Part shown: positions 26,365 through 38,670 of the stretch, piece after piece
Layout of the letters: each line of letters begins with the position of its first letter
How positions within the stretch are numbered: position 1 is the stretch's first letter
Assembly (NCBI RefSeq): GCF_001457775.1
Contig: NZ_CYSG01000009.1
Location: 106,171 to 170,170, forward strand
Origin: Phaeobacter sp. CECT 5382
Lineage (GTDB): Bacteria; Pseudomonadota; Alphaproteobacteria; Rhodobacterales; Rhodobacteraceae
Reading direction: 5' to 3'
DNA length: 64,000 nucleotides
Program-made: the position numbers and the translations under genes
Notes under the pieces: generated by a model
Told to the model about the DNA's origin: nothing
What the model saw: only the letters and a program-made list of their open reading frames with translations
Databases searched by the model: none

Positions 26365-27153
26365 ATGGCAATTCTGGAACGTGACGACAAAGGTGCAGTA
26401 GCGCATCTGCAAATGAATTCCCCCGAACGGCTGAATGCGCTTTCGGACGAAATGCTGGCCGCATTGCAGACCCAGATCGACGTCCTGAAGGACGACAAAT
26501 CCATCAAGGCCGTTATCCTGTCCGGCATCGGCAAGGCCTTTTGCGCGGGTCATGACATTCGTCAGATGACAGCAGGACGCGACAACGCAGATGGCGGCAA
26601 AGCCTATTTCGAGGATCTGTTTGCCCGCTGTACCTCGGTGATGCTTGGCCTGCAGCGCCTGCCGCAACCCGTCATTGCTCAGGTCCATGGCATCGCCACC
26701 GCCGCAGGCTGCCAGCTTGTCGCCTCCTGTGATCTGGCCATAGCTGCTGAGGACTGCCGGTTTGGCGTAAATGGCGTCAATATCGGGCTGTTTTGCTCAA
26801 CACCCATGGTGGCCCTGTCGCGCAACATCCCCCGCAAACACGCCTTTGAGCTGCTGACCACAGGCGACTTCATGATGGCGCCACGCGCCGCCGAACTGGG
26901 CCTGATCAATCGCGCCGTCCCTGCGGATCAGCTGGAATCCGAAACCCGCGCACTGGCCGACAAGATCGCAGGCAAGCTGGGGGCTGCCGTCAAGATCGGC
27001 AAAGAGGCCTACTACAACCAGCTGGAGATGCCCATCGACGCCGCCTATGCCTATACCAGCGGTGTCATTGTCGACAATCTGATGCAGCGCGACACCGCCG
27101 AAGGCATGGCTGCCTTTATCGAAAAACGCGCGCCAGATTGGGAAAAACCCTGA
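26365..27153 (+). CDS. Enoyl-CoA hydratase/isomerase family protein (ECHDC3-like)
   Basis: A 262-residue crotonase-fold protein. The oxyanion-hole segments AFCAGHDIRQM (about 60) and HGIATAAGCQLVASCD (about 107) are present. By alignment from memory with rat mitochondrial hydratase, the second catalytic Glu is kept (KHAFELLTTG) but the first (in FGQPEI) is replaced by Gly in FGVNGV. This resembles the ECHDC3 subgroup and casts doubt on simple hydratase activity. GGGAGAG precedes the ATG. It is divergent from the thioesterase gene. Confidence 0.9.
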   Translation: MAILERDDKGAVAHLQMNSPERLNALSDEMLAALQTQIDVLKDDKSIKAVILSGIGKAFCAGHDIRQMTAGRDNADGGKAYFEDLFARCTSVMLGLQRLPQPVIAQVHGIATAAGCQLVASCDLAIAAEDCRFGVNGVNIGLFCSTPMVALSRNIPRKHAFELLTTGDFMMAPRAAELGLINRAVPADQLESETRALADKIAGKLGAAVKIGKEAYYNQLEMPIDAAYAYTSGVIVDNLMQRDTAEGMAAFIEKRAPDWEKP

Positions 27154-27687
27154 AGCGAAGCGGCCGCATTGGTAAAAAACTGAATTTTCGGAAAATTTTA
27201 GGCTTTGTTTACCTTTCGTGAATTATTGTTTCCATATCAGGCCTTTTAAACGAGGCAGGAAAATGGCAAAGATTGGGCACGAGTTGCGACTTGGTTTGCA
27301 ACACGGACACAATTTGGGCCGCTGCAGCGGAAGGTCCCTCCAACCGGGAATCTCTCTCCCCGGGTGACATTCCCGCGCAGCGGCCCCAAATTCCTCTTCC
27401 CAGCCCCTCGAAACAGGTCCTGATCTCCCGAACAGCGCCCGACAGAGCCCTATTGTAGGAAAACAGCCGCTGTCTTCTCATGCGACCCAGCAGTTTCGGA
27501 GAAAATGCAGCCATGTAGTGATGGATTGTCTCCCTTTCTGAATGTGGTCATTTTGGTCACCTGCCACCAGTTGCCGAGCCGCAATGCCAAATCTGCCTTG
27601 CCTCTTTTGCCCAGTTTCGCCGCCTTGTCGCCACAATTGGCCCCCTGCAATATTGCTTAAGCGCGCGCACTGCCCTATTTGCCCCTC
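27154..27687. other. 534-bp intergenic region before trmFO
   Basis: No recognisable protein gene. The left end is AT-rich with a short AATTTTC...GAAAATT dyad. The middle holds a GC-rich long inverted repeat (27311-27392). A 35-codon frame at 27263-27370, preceded by GGCAGGAAA, is possible but lacks protein-like features. Confidence 0.55.
27311..27392. ncRNA. Candidate structured RNA / long inverted repeat
   Basis: An outer stem of 15 bp (AATTTGGGCCGCTGC, 27311-27325, with GCAGCGGCCCCAAATT, 27377-27392, one bulged C) encloses an inner 7-bp stem CGGGAAT/ATTCCCG (27345-27351/27369-27375) and a 19-nt one-sided bulge. The strand is not decided: neither side has a U-tract. It does not carry SRP, RNase P or tmRNA signatures I would recognise. 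Confidence 0.4.
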
Positions 27688-29043
27688 ATGACAAAGACAT
27701 TGCATATCGTGGGCGGCGGCATGGCCGGGTCCGAGGCAGCCTGGCAGGCTGCGAACATGGGCGTAAACGTGGTGATCCACGAGATGCGGCCCAAGGTGGA
27801 AACTTTTGCCCATCAGACCGGCAATCTGGGCGAGATGGTCTGCTCCAATTCCTTCCGCTCGGATGACGATGAGCAGAACGCCGTGGGATTGCTGCATTGG
27901 GAAATGCGCGCCGCTAATGGCCTGATCATGACAACCGCCGACACCCACCGCCTGCCTGCTGGTGGTGCGCTGGCTGTAGATCGCGATCCTTTTGCTGAAA
28001 CCGTCACCGCACGGCTCAAGGCCCACCCCAATGTTGAAATCTCCTACGAGGAGATCACCGAACTTCCCGAAGATGGTCATTGGATCTTTGCCACCGGTCC
28101 TTTGACGTCCGGCACGCTGGGAAAGGCCATACAGGCCGAAACCGGCGCCGAGGCTCTGGCCTTTTTTGATGCCATAGCCCCAATCATCTACGCTGAAAGC
28201 ATCGACATGTCGCAGGCCTGGATGCAGTCACGCTATGACAAGGGCGAAACCGAAGAAGAACGCACGGCCTACCTCAACTGCCCAATGACCGAAGCGCAAT
28301 ACGAGGCCTTTATTGACGCCTTGCTGGCGGCGGACAAAACTGAATTTCACGAGGGCGAAACAGCGGGCTATTTTGACGGCTGCCTGCCGATTGAAGTTAT
28401 GGCGGAACGCGGTCGCGAAACCCTGCGCTTTGGCCCGATGAAACCGGTTGGTCTGACCAACCCGCATCAGCCCGAGGTCAAGGCCCATGCGGTGGTGCAA
28501 TTGCGCCGTGATAACGCGCTTGGCACGCTGTTCAACATTGTCGGTTTCCAGACCAAGATGAAATATGGTGCTCAGACCGAGGTGCTCAGGATGATCCCCG
28601 GTCTTGAGAACGCCAGCTTTGCGCGTCTCGGCGGCATCCATCGCAATACATTCCTGAACTCACCAACCCTGCTGGACAGTGAGATGCGCCTGAAGTCAAA
28701 GCCGCATCTGCGCTTTGCCGGCCAGATCACAGGGGTTGAAGGTTACGTTGAAAGTGCTGCGATGGGACTGTTGGCCGGACGGATGGCCGCCGCTGAGATC
28801 TTGGGTCAAGAGCTGCCACAGGTGCCGCAGGACAGTGCTATGGGCGCTCTGATCCACCACATCACCGGCGGCGCTGAGGCCAAGACCTTTCAGCCGATGA
28901 ATGTGAACTTTGGCCTGTTCCGCCCGGTGGACGGATTGAAAGGCGGCCGACGCGGGCGCAAGGATCGCTACAAGGCCTATACAGACCGTGCCAAATTGGC
29001 CTGGCAGGACTGGCTCGGTCATTTTCCTGCAACCCCGGTGTGA
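27688..29043 (+). CDS. trmFO: Methylenetetrahydrofolate-tRNA-(uracil-5-)-methyltransferase
   Basis: A 451-residue folate- and FAD-dependent enzyme forming ribothymidine-54 in tRNAs. The N-terminal FAD motif is [18 protein letters not shown]. The family blocks [21 protein letters not shown] and [13 protein letters not shown] follow, and the C-terminal [10 protein letters not shown] closes the family pattern. ATG 27688 is chosen over an in-frame TTG at 27679. Gram-negative enterics use TrmA instead; TrmFO is usual in alphaproteobacteria. gluQRS, another tRNA-modification gene, follows. Confidence 0.96.
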   Translation: MTKTLHIVGGGMAGSEAAWQAANMGVNVVIHEMRPKVETFAHQTGNLGEMVCSNSFRSDDDEQNAVGLLHWEMRAANGLIMTTADTHRLPAGGALAVDRDPFAETVTARLKAHPNVEISYEEITELPEDGHWIFATGPLTSGTLGKAIQAETGAEALAFFDAIAPIIYAESIDMSQAWMQSRYDKGETEEERTAYLNCPMTEAQYEAFIDALLAADKTEFHEGETAGYFDGCLPIEVMAERGRETLRFGPMKPVGLTNPHQPEVKAHAVVQLRRDNALGTLFNIVGFQTKMKYGAQTEVLRMIPGLENASFARLGGIHRNTFLNSPTLLDSEMRLKSKPHLRFAGQITGVEGYVESAAMGLLAGRMAAAEILGQELPQVPQDSAMGALIHHITGGAEAKTFQPMNVNFGLFRPVDGLKGGRRGRKDRYKAYTDRAKLAWQDWLGHFPATPV

Positions 29044-29085
29044 TTGCCCAAGATAGGCCAACCGATTGAGGAGCACGCTTCCCGT

Positions 29086-29931
29086 ATGAGTTACCGTACG
29101 CGTTTTGCCCCCTCGCCCACCGGTCCCTTGCATCTGGGCCATGCCTATTCGGCAATACTGGCGTTTGACATGGCCCAGGCCGCGGGTGGGACATTCCTGC
29201 TGCGGATCGAGGATATCGACCAAAGTCGTGCACGCATCGAATGGGAAACGCAAATCTTTGACGACCTGCAGTGGCTGGGGCTTGATTGGCCCAGCCCGGT
29301 CATGCGGCAATCTACCCGTCTGCCACGCTACCGTGAGGCCTTGGCTCAGCTTGAGCAGCTTGGCCTCACCTATCCCTGCCACTGCAATCGAGCCGATATC
29401 GAGGCCGCAGCAGGTGCTCCGCAAGAGGGGGTGCCGCAATTTGGCCCTGACGGACGGATCTACCCGGGCACCTGTCGCAATCGCGCGATGTCGCAGGCCA
29501 AGCCCAGTGATGTCATTCGTTTGAATATGGAGAAATCCATCCAGCTGGCGGGCCACGCGAGCTTCAGAGAAACAGGTTCGCAATTTCACGGCCCGCATAA
29601 GTTGGACCCGGATCACCTGACCACAGCCGTTGGCGACATCATCCTGGTCCGGCGCGGCATGGGCAGCTCTTATCATCTGTCGGTCGTGGTAGACGACGCC
29701 GACCAACACATCAGCCATGTCACGCGCGGGGTGGATCTGTTTGAGGCCACCCAGATCCATGTGCTGTTGCAAACCCTGCTGGCCCTGCCAACCCCGATCT
29801 ATCATCATCACGTGCTGATCCGTGACGATGACGGTAAGCGATTGGCTAAGCGGGACGACGCCCGCGCCATCGCCAAATACCGCGCCGAGGGCGCGACGCC
29901 GCAAGATATCCGAACAATGGTCGGCTTGTAG
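29086..29931 (+). CDS. gluQRS: Glutamyl-Q tRNA(Asp) synthetase
   Basis: A 281-residue GluRS paralogue that attaches glutamate to queuosine in tRNA(Asp). The class I HIGH motif is PTGPLHLGHAY and the KMSKS equivalent is GKRLAKRDDA. The anticodon-binding domain of true GluRS is missing, which identifies GluQRS. Zinc-site residues appear as CHCNRAD and PGTCRN. ATG 29086 (MSYRTRFAPSPTG) gives the family start; GAGGAG lies about 12 bases upstream. Likely co-transcribed with trmFO. Confidence 0.95.
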   Translation: MSYRTRFAPSPTGPLHLGHAYSAILAFDMAQAAGGTFLLRIEDIDQSRARIEWETQIFDDLQWLGLDWPSPVMRQSTRLPRYREALAQLEQLGLTYPCHCNRADIEAAAGAPQEGVPQFGPDGRIYPGTCRNRAMSQAKPSDVIRLNMEKSIQLAGHASFRETGSQFHGPHKLDPDHLTTAVGDIILVRRGMGSSYHLSVVVDDADQHISHVTRGVDLFEATQIHVLLQTLLALPTPIYHHHVLIRDDDGKRLAKRDDARAIAKYRAEGATPQDIRTMVGL

Positions 29932-29941
29932 CCGCTTTTGA

Positions 29942-29982
29942 CATCGAGCCCGGACCAGACGTTCCGGGATCAGGCTTCGATG
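29942..29982. terminator. Hairpin between convergent gluQRS and hisI
   Basis: CATCGAGCC pairs with GGCTTCGATG (one bulge), enclosing a CGGA/TCCG mini-stem. It lies just after gluQRS. There is no strong U-tract, so termination is inferred from position and stability. Confidence 0.4.
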
Positions 29983-30039
29983 GAACTGGGCTAATCTCTC
30001 ATCTTTTCACAGTTACATTGTTAAATTGTACGCTCGTCG

Positions 30040-30399
30040 CTATTCCATAGGTGCCATCAGTTCCTGCTCTTCACCATCGCGCACAGCCGTATAAAAACAG
30101 GTCCGTCGATTTGTGTGGCAGGCTGCACCGACCTGCTCAACCAGGGCCAGCAGGCAATCTCTGTCACAGTCAAGCCGCAGATCAACGAGGCTCTGAACAT
30201 GACCAGAGCTCTCTCCCTTGATCCAGAAAGACTGGCGCGAGCGCGACCAATAGGTCACCCTGCCCGTCTCAAGTGTGCGCGCGACGCTTTCAGCATTCAT
30301 CCAGGCCATCATCAGGACCTCACCGCTAGTGGCGTCCTGAGCGATGCAGGGGATCAGCCCGGCGGCGTCGTATTTCAGGCTGTCAGGAGTAAAAGACAT
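30040..30399 (-). CDS. hisI: Phosphoribosyl-AMP cyclohydrolase
   Basis: A 119-residue enzyme for the third step of histidine synthesis. The zinc/active-site signature CDRDCLLALVEQVGAACHTNRRTCF spans about residues 82-106. The upstream TGRVTYWSRSRQSFWIKGESSGH block is diagnostic. No HisE domain is fused, so the pyrophosphohydrolase must be separate. The ATG at 30399 (MSFTPDSLKYD) matches homologues. It is divergent from the Fe-S scaffold gene, a common rhodobacteral arrangement. Confidence 0.96.
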   Translation of the reverse strand: MSFTPDSLKYDAAGLIPCIAQDATSGEVLMMAWMNAESVARTLETGRVTYWSRSRQSFWIKGESSGHVQSLVDLRLDCDRDCLLALVEQVGAACHTNRRTCFYTAVRDGEEQELMAPME

Positions 30400-30475
30400 G
30401 GGAAAACCCTTTTGCATCTGGAATCTGCCCCCTATGTATGGGGAAGATATCCCAAGGGAAAGCCCGAGGCAGAGC

Positions 30476-30928
30476 ATGTCCAGCGAAACAGACCTGATCA
30501 ATCTTTACTCTTCACGCATTTTGGCGCTGGCGGCGGATATTCCCCACCTGGATCGATTGGATGCCCCTGATGTTACCGCGAAAAAGCGTGCCCCCCTGTG
30601 TGGATCTACAGTCACCGTTGATCTAAAACTGGACAATGGGCGGGTTGTCGAATTTGGCCAAGACGTAAAAGCCTGCGCGCTGGGGCAGGCTTCCGCCTCG
30701 ATTGTCGGGCGCAATATCATCGGCCGTAGCCTCGCCGAAGTGCAAACCGCACGCGACGAGCTGAAAGCCATGCTCACCGATGACAAGCCCGCCCCCAAAG
30801 CCCCCTTTGGGGATCTCGAAGTCCTCATGCCCGCGCGTGAATTCAAAAATCGACACGCCTCAATCTTGTTGTGTCTGGACGCCTGTCTTGACGCGATGAC
30901 GCAGGCCGATACAGAAAACTCCGCCTAG
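30476..30928 (+). CDS. NifU/IscU-like iron-sulfur cluster assembly scaffold
   Basis: A 150-residue scaffold. Three cysteines typical of IscU/SufU-type proteins are seen: KKRAPLCGST near residue 37, KACALGQAS near 62 and a third in LLCLDACLD near 134. ATG 30476 (MSSETDLINLY) has GAGG close upstream. It probably assembles or carries Fe-S clusters with a cysteine desulfurase encoded elsewhere. It starts 76 bp from hisI on the opposite strand. Confidence 0.88.
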   Translation: MSSETDLINLYSSRILALAADIPHLDRLDAPDVTAKKRAPLCGSTVTVDLKLDNGRVVEFGQDVKACALGQASASIVGRNIIGRSLAEVQTARDELKAMLTDDKPAPKAPFGDLEVLMPAREFKNRHASILLCLDACLDAMTQADTENSA

Positions 30929-31013
30929 TCTTCTCTCTTGCGTGTTCCACGCGACATGTTTCTCGCGTCATCCGCGCCCCGGTGACTGATGAAAAGGTCG
31001 TTTCCAGACACTC

Positions 31014-31054
31014 AAAAAAAATGCCGCCACGCATCCGGGCAGATGGTGGCGGCA
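31014..31054 (-). terminator. Rho-independent terminator on the minus strand
   Basis: On the minus strand TGCCGCCAC, a 15-nt loop (with a small CATC/GATG inner stem) and GTGGCGGCA are followed by eight T residues. The only minus-strand gene upstream before recG is the 40-residue ORF at 31295-31417, so this probably ends that transcript. Confidence 0.9.
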
Positions 31055-31294
31055 GGCAATGCGTTGTCATGCGGGGTCCAGGCACACTTGTCGGCTGATA
31101 GGCACAACCGGCAGGAAAGTAGTCAGGCGGGAATTTCCTCATCTGATCGGGACAGGATGCAAGTGCGCCCGGCATGGCAACGGCAGGCAGAAACAAAAAT
31201 ACTCGGTACAGAAATTCGACTATACAGTAGGCTGGGTTTGAAGATCTGAAGAGACAGATCCGGGAAAATCTTGGTGCAGTTACAGCAGGCGCAG
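31055..31294 (-). other. Probable 3' untranslated region of the small SOS-type gene
   Basis: No gene is convincing here. One open frame reads through the terminator hairpin and so is unlikely to be real. The region joins the small membrane-protein gene to its terminator and could be a long 3' UTR or carry an RNA element. Confidence 0.5.
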
Positions 31295-31305
31295 TTACAG
31301 CAGGC
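31276..31305. repeat. Exact 15-bp tandem duplication
   Basis: GCAGTTACAGCAGGC occurs twice head-to-tail (31276-31290, 31291-31305). The second copy contains the stop codon of the small membrane-protein gene on the minus strand. Confidence 0.95.
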
Positions 31306-31417
31306 CGGGCAAATGCAGAGCAACCACCAACATCACCATCAAAGAGGCTGCTCCAATAGCATCTTGCAGAAGGGTGGACTGGGTGTTGTGCAGGGTTGTT
31401 TTCAGTTGTGAAATCAT
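31295..31417 (-). CDS. 40-residue single-TM protein, putative SOS-induced
   Basis: A short ORF with a strong GAGGAGG ribosome-binding site 6 bases before the ATG. The product has a polar, possibly amphipathic N-terminus (MISQLKTTLHNTQSTLLQ) and one hydrophobic span (AIGAASLMVMLVVALHLPGLL). A consensus alphaproteobacterial LexA box lies 118 bp upstream and an intrinsic terminator downstream, so it forms a complete small transcription unit between recG and an Fe-S scaffold gene. In Caulobacter the SOS-induced SidA is a 29-residue membrane peptide that blocks division through FtsW. Size, topology and control are alike here, but I see no clear sequence identity, so the function is inference. Confidence 0.65.
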   Translation of the reverse strand: MISQLKTTLHNTQSTLLQDAIGAASLMVMLVVALHLPGLL

Positions 31418-31534
31418 GGCTCTGGCCTCCTCAGCTCTGTCGGTGTGATCAGCTTATGCTGTCATCTTGTTGTTCGCGCCGCGCTCCGTCGGTCTTGTTG
31501 CCTCTTTGTTCTCATTTTTAAAGCGACCTGTAAA

Positions 31535-31569
31535 GAACTTTTTGAGAACATTTGCGAACTTTTGAGAAC
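31535..31569. promoter_or_regulatory. LexA box (GAAC-N7-GAAC) with adjacent half sites
   Basis: GAAC-TTTTTGA-GAAC at 31535-31549 exactly matches the alphaproteobacterial LexA consensus GAAC-N7-GAAC. Two further GAAC copies follow at 31556 and 31566 with N6 spacing. The array sits between the recG stop and the small membrane-protein gene, so it most likely controls the latter. Confidence 0.75.
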
Positions 31570-31598
31570 AAACTAAATGCTGAGGGTCCGAAAAATCC

Positions 31599-35956
<4,358 letters not shown>

Positions 35957-36038
35957 TCAGACCTAGGTGATAAAACGCGGATCGAGCCAGGTCCAGACAC
36001 GCCAGACACCGAAGCGAAGAGAAGGAGGATCAAGGCAG

Positions 36039-36061
36039 TAAAAAACCCGCCGTAGCGGGTT
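36039..36061 (-). terminator. Rho-independent terminator downstream of ctrA
   Basis: On the minus strand AACCCGC-TACG-GCGGGTT forms a 7-bp stem followed by a T run. It lies between ctrA and ligA, so ctrA is transcribed separately. Confidence 0.88.
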
Positions 36062-36145
36062 GATCGCGTAAACTGGCCATTTGTGTCCCGCCGAGAACAC
36101 AGGGCCGTTAACCATTAATTCACAAAGAAGACATCCTGACCGAAA

Positions 36146-36171
36146 CCTTTGGGCCATAAATGGCCCAAAGG
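36146..36171. repeat. Perfect 12-bp palindrome downstream of ctrA
   Basis: CCTTTGGGCCAT-AA-ATGGCCCAAAGG: exact arms with a 2-bp centre, 44-69 bp after the ctrA stop and before its terminator. It could stabilise the ctrA mRNA 3' end or bind a protein. Confidence 0.85.
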
Positions 36172-36214
36172 CTGGAAGGGTCAGTGGTAGGTTTCAGGAT
36201 CAAATGCGATCGCC

Positions 36215-36934
36215 TCAGGCACCAACCGCCATGCGGTGGCCGCCAGACATCTGATCATCCTGCGGGTCCCGCAGCACATAGCCTCGGCCCCATACGGTTT
36301 CGATGTAATTGTCGCCACCGGTCGCTGTGCTCAGCTTTTTGCGCAGCTTACAGATGAAAACATCGATGATCTTAAGCTCGGGTTCGTCCATCCCACCATA
36401 AAGATGGTTAAGGAACATTTCCTTGGTCAGGGTGGTCCCTTTGCGCAGGCTCAAAAGCTCAAGCATCTGATATTCTTTGCCAGTCAGGTGAACGGTCTTG
36501 CTGTCCACTTCAACGGTCTTGGCGTCCAGATTGACCGCGATCTTGCCCGTCTTGATGATTGACTGCGAGTGCCCTTTTGAGCGGCGAATGATTGCGTGAA
36601 TACGTGCAACCAGTTCTTCGCGGTGGAAGGGTTTGGTCAGATAATCATCTGCGCCAAAGCCGAAGCCTTTGATTTTATTGTCGGTATCATCGGCACCGGA
36701 CAGGATCAGGATCGGCGTTTCAATGCGCGCCAGGCGCAGTTGACGCAGGACCTCATGACCATTCATGTCGGGCAGCCCCAGATCCAGCAGGATCAGGTCG
36801 TAATCATATAGCTTTGCGAGATCGATCCCTTCCTCACCCAGATCCGTCGAATAGACGTTCAGGTTGGCATGGGTCAGCATCAATTCGATGCTTTTCGCTG
36901 TGGTAGGGTCATCTTCGACCAGAAGAATGCGCAT
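36215..36934 (-). CDS. ctrA: Cell-cycle response regulator CtrA
   Basis: A 239-residue OmpR-class response regulator. The receiver domain has acidic DD at residues 8-9, phospho-acceptor Asp51 (LILLDLGLP) and Lys near 104 (YLTKPFH). The winged-helix domain contains [36 protein letters not shown], the highly conserved CtrA recognition region. In Caulobacter it controls replication and division; in Rhodobacterales it governs motility and gene-transfer-agent genes. sciP, its inhibitor, lies just upstream. Three TTAA half sites lie 42-88 bp upstream and may mediate autoregulation, but none shows the exact N7 spacing. Confidence 0.97.
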   Translation of the reverse strand: MRILLVEDDPTTAKSIELMLTHANLNVYSTDLGEEGIDLAKLYDYDLILLDLGLPDMNGHEVLRQLRLARIETPILILSGADDTDNKIKGFGFGADDYLTKPFHREELVARIHAIIRRSKGHSQSIIKTGKIAVNLDAKTVEVDSKTVHLTGKEYQMLELLSLRKGTTLTKEMFLNHLYGGMDEPELKIIDVFICKLRKKLSTATGGDNYIETVWGRGYVLRDPQDDQMSGGHRMAVGA

Positions 36935-37067
36935 GTTTATGTTCTCCGCCTGTACACTGTTTCCCTCAGGTTGCGTTAACCCTGATGGAAAAAGGTTAAT
37001 GGCCCGTTACCATAATCGTTAATTCTCAACTTTGACTCAAGTGCTGAGGTATCTATTTGGCACAAAC

Positions 37068-37340
37068 TTATCGGTAGTCTTTAAGACGGGTGGTCTTAAG
37101 TGCATCCTCACCATGGTCTGCTACGGCAGCAATCCAGCTTCGAAACTCCTCTTCACTTAGCCCATACCTACGTAGGGCCTCTGTCTGGGGAATCAACCCA
37201 TACAGCACCCCACGCACCACCGCAGCCTTACGTGAAGCCACCCACCTGCGGGTCGTCTCGGGTGGCAAATCAGCGCGGGTCATAGTGGAGCCATCAGGCA
37301 AGGTCACGGCGCGCGGCCCCTCTACTTTCTTCAGAAACAT
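37068..37340 (-). CDS. sciP: CtrA inhibitor SciP (DUF1153)
   Basis: A 90-residue helix-turn-helix protein of the DUF1153 family. Conserved blocks are LPDGSTMTRADLPP, TTRRWVASRKAAVVRGV, ALRRYGLSEEEFRSW and the C-terminal LKTTRLKDYR. In Caulobacter, SciP binds CtrA and stops it recruiting RNA polymerase. ATG 37340 (MFLKKVEGPR) is preferred over 37388 because it gives the family length. It is the upstream neighbour of ctrA on the same strand, 133 bp apart. A near-consensus CtrA box lies 62-76 bp upstream. Confidence 0.93.
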   Translation of the reverse strand: MFLKKVEGPRAVTLPDGSTMTRADLPPETTRRWVASRKAAVVRGVLYGLIPQTEALRRYGLSEEEFRSWIAAVADHGEDALKTTRLKDYR

Positions 37341-37401
37341 GCCTCTACCCCTATTCGGTACATCAATTTCTCTGGTCTGCTGCAGCATTTGCTCAGTCTA
37401 A

Positions 37402-37416
37402 TTAAAGACGCGTGAA
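37402..37416. promoter_or_regulatory. Near-consensus CtrA box upstream of sciP
   Basis: TTAA-AGACGCG-TGAA matches the CtrA consensus TTAA-N7-TTAA at seven of eight defined positions. It lies between divergent sciP and mnmA. In Caulobacter sciP is a CtrA target, so control of sciP is the simpler reading. Confidence 0.45.
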
Positions 37417-37490
37417 CCTGCCCCCTTGAGAGTCTGTAGGATTTTCATATATTCTGCGACGCTTGCCCCCTTGATCTAAGGATTTGCCTT

Positions 37491-38636
37491 ATGGCGCTGG
37501 ATATCGACACTCCGCTGAACTCTCTTGGCTTTGCCAAACCGCCCTCAGAAACCCGCGTGGTCGTGGCCATGTCCGGAGGCGTCGACAGCTCAGTTGTCGC
37601 CGCCTACCTCGCCGATCAGGGCTATGACGTGGTTGGCGTGACACTACAGCTGTATGATCATGGGGCTGCCTTAGCAAAAAAAGGCGCCTGTTGTGCCGGC
37701 ATTGATATCCATGATGCCCGCCGGGTCGCCGAAGAACGTGGTTTCCCGCATTATGTTCTCGACTACGAAAACATCTTCAAAGACGCCGTGATCGACGAAT
37801 TTGCCGACAGCTATCTGGCCGGCGCCACCCCGGTGCCCTGCATTCGTTGCAACGAACGGGTAAAGTTCAAGGATCTGTTGGAAACTGCACGCGATCTGGA
37901 AGCAGACTGTATGGCGACAGGGCACTATATTCAGCGCAAGATGGGCGCCAATGGTGCAGAGCTGCACAGTGCAGAGGACGCGAATCGCGACCAAAGCTAC
38001 TTTTTGTTCTCGACCACGCCCGAGCAGCTCGATTATCTGCGCTTTCCGCTGGGGCATCTGCCCTCCAAGGACGCCACCCGCGAGATGGCAGCGCAATACG
38101 GGTTGGCCGTTGCAGATAAGCCCGACAGCCAGGACATTTGTTTTGTTCCTGATGGTAATTATACCAGTGTCATCGAGAAATTGCGCCCAGGTGCGGCTGA
38201 ACCAGGTGAGATCGTGCATGCCGACGGGCGTGTTCTTGGCACGCATACCGGCGTCATCCACTACACCATCGGCCAGCGCCGCGGTCTTGGCATTGGCGGG
38301 CTGAGCGAGCCACTTTATGTGGTGCGACTGGATGTCGACAAGAAACAGGTGATAGTCGGCCCCAAAGAGCTGCTGGCCACCCGTACCATTCCGGTGCGCG
38401 AAATCAACTGGCTCGGCGATGAGCCGTTTGACAGCCGCGCCGAATGGCATGTGATGGTCAAGGTCCGCTCGACCCGCCCGCCACGCGAAGCCATCATTCG
38501 CCCGCTGTCGGCAACCACAGCCGAGGTCGAACTGCTGACACCGGAAGAAGGCGTCTCCCCCGGTCAGGCCTGCGTGTTCTATGAAACCGAGGGCAGCCGC
38601 ATCTTTGGCGGTGGTTGGATCTGGCGCGGCTACTAA
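37491..38636 (+). CDS. mnmA: tRNA-specific 2-thiouridylase MnmA
   Basis: A 381-residue enzyme that thiolates U34 of Lys, Glu and Gln tRNAs. The PP-loop is [15 protein letters not shown] near residue 27. The two catalytic cysteines are seen as [13 protein letters not shown] and [10 protein letters not shown]. The family's NRDQSYFLF and [16 protein letters not shown] ([13 protein letters not shown]) segments are present. It is divergent from sciP and convergent with lpxB. Confidence 0.97.
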   Translation: MALDIDTPLNSLGFAKPPSETRVVVAMSGGVDSSVVAAYLADQGYDVVGVTLQLYDHGAALAKKGACCAGIDIHDARRVAEERGFPHYVLDYENIFKDAVIDEFADSYLAGATPVPCIRCNERVKFKDLLETARDLEADCMATGHYIQRKMGANGAELHSAEDANRDQSYFLFSTTPEQLDYLRFPLGHLPSKDATREMAAQYGLAVADKPDSQDICFVPDGNYTSVIEKLRPGAAEPGEIVHADGRVLGTHTGVIHYTIGQRRGLGIGGLSEPLYVVRLDVDKKQVIVGPKELLATRTIPVREINWLGDEPFDSRAEWHVMVKVRSTRPPREAIIRPLSATTAEVELLTPEEGVSPGQACVFYETEGSRIFGGGWIWRGY

Positions 38637-38670
38637 AGCGCGCCAGTCTCTTACGGAAGCAAAGTAAAGG

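Noticed and set aside
27230..27480. 6S RNA, SRP RNA or tmRNA in the gap before trmFO
   Set aside because: No SRP, RNase P or tmRNA core motif was recognised; 6S RNA in this class usually lies near zapA/5-formyl-THF cycloligase genes, and this element is too short.
28696..29904. 402-codon minus-strand frame over the trmFO/gluQRS junction
   Set aside because: It lies opposite two well-recognised genes and has no protein motif.
31014..31196. Minus-strand frame beginning near 31196 and reading through the terminator hairpin
   Set aside because: A real gene would not be expected to run through a strong intrinsic terminator. It has no ribosome-binding site.
31123..31323. Cysteine-rich 66-codon minus-strand frame (CPACCNCACCNC)
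   Set aside because: The Cys pattern comes from the 15-bp tandem duplication, and the frame overlaps the better-supported 40-residue gene.
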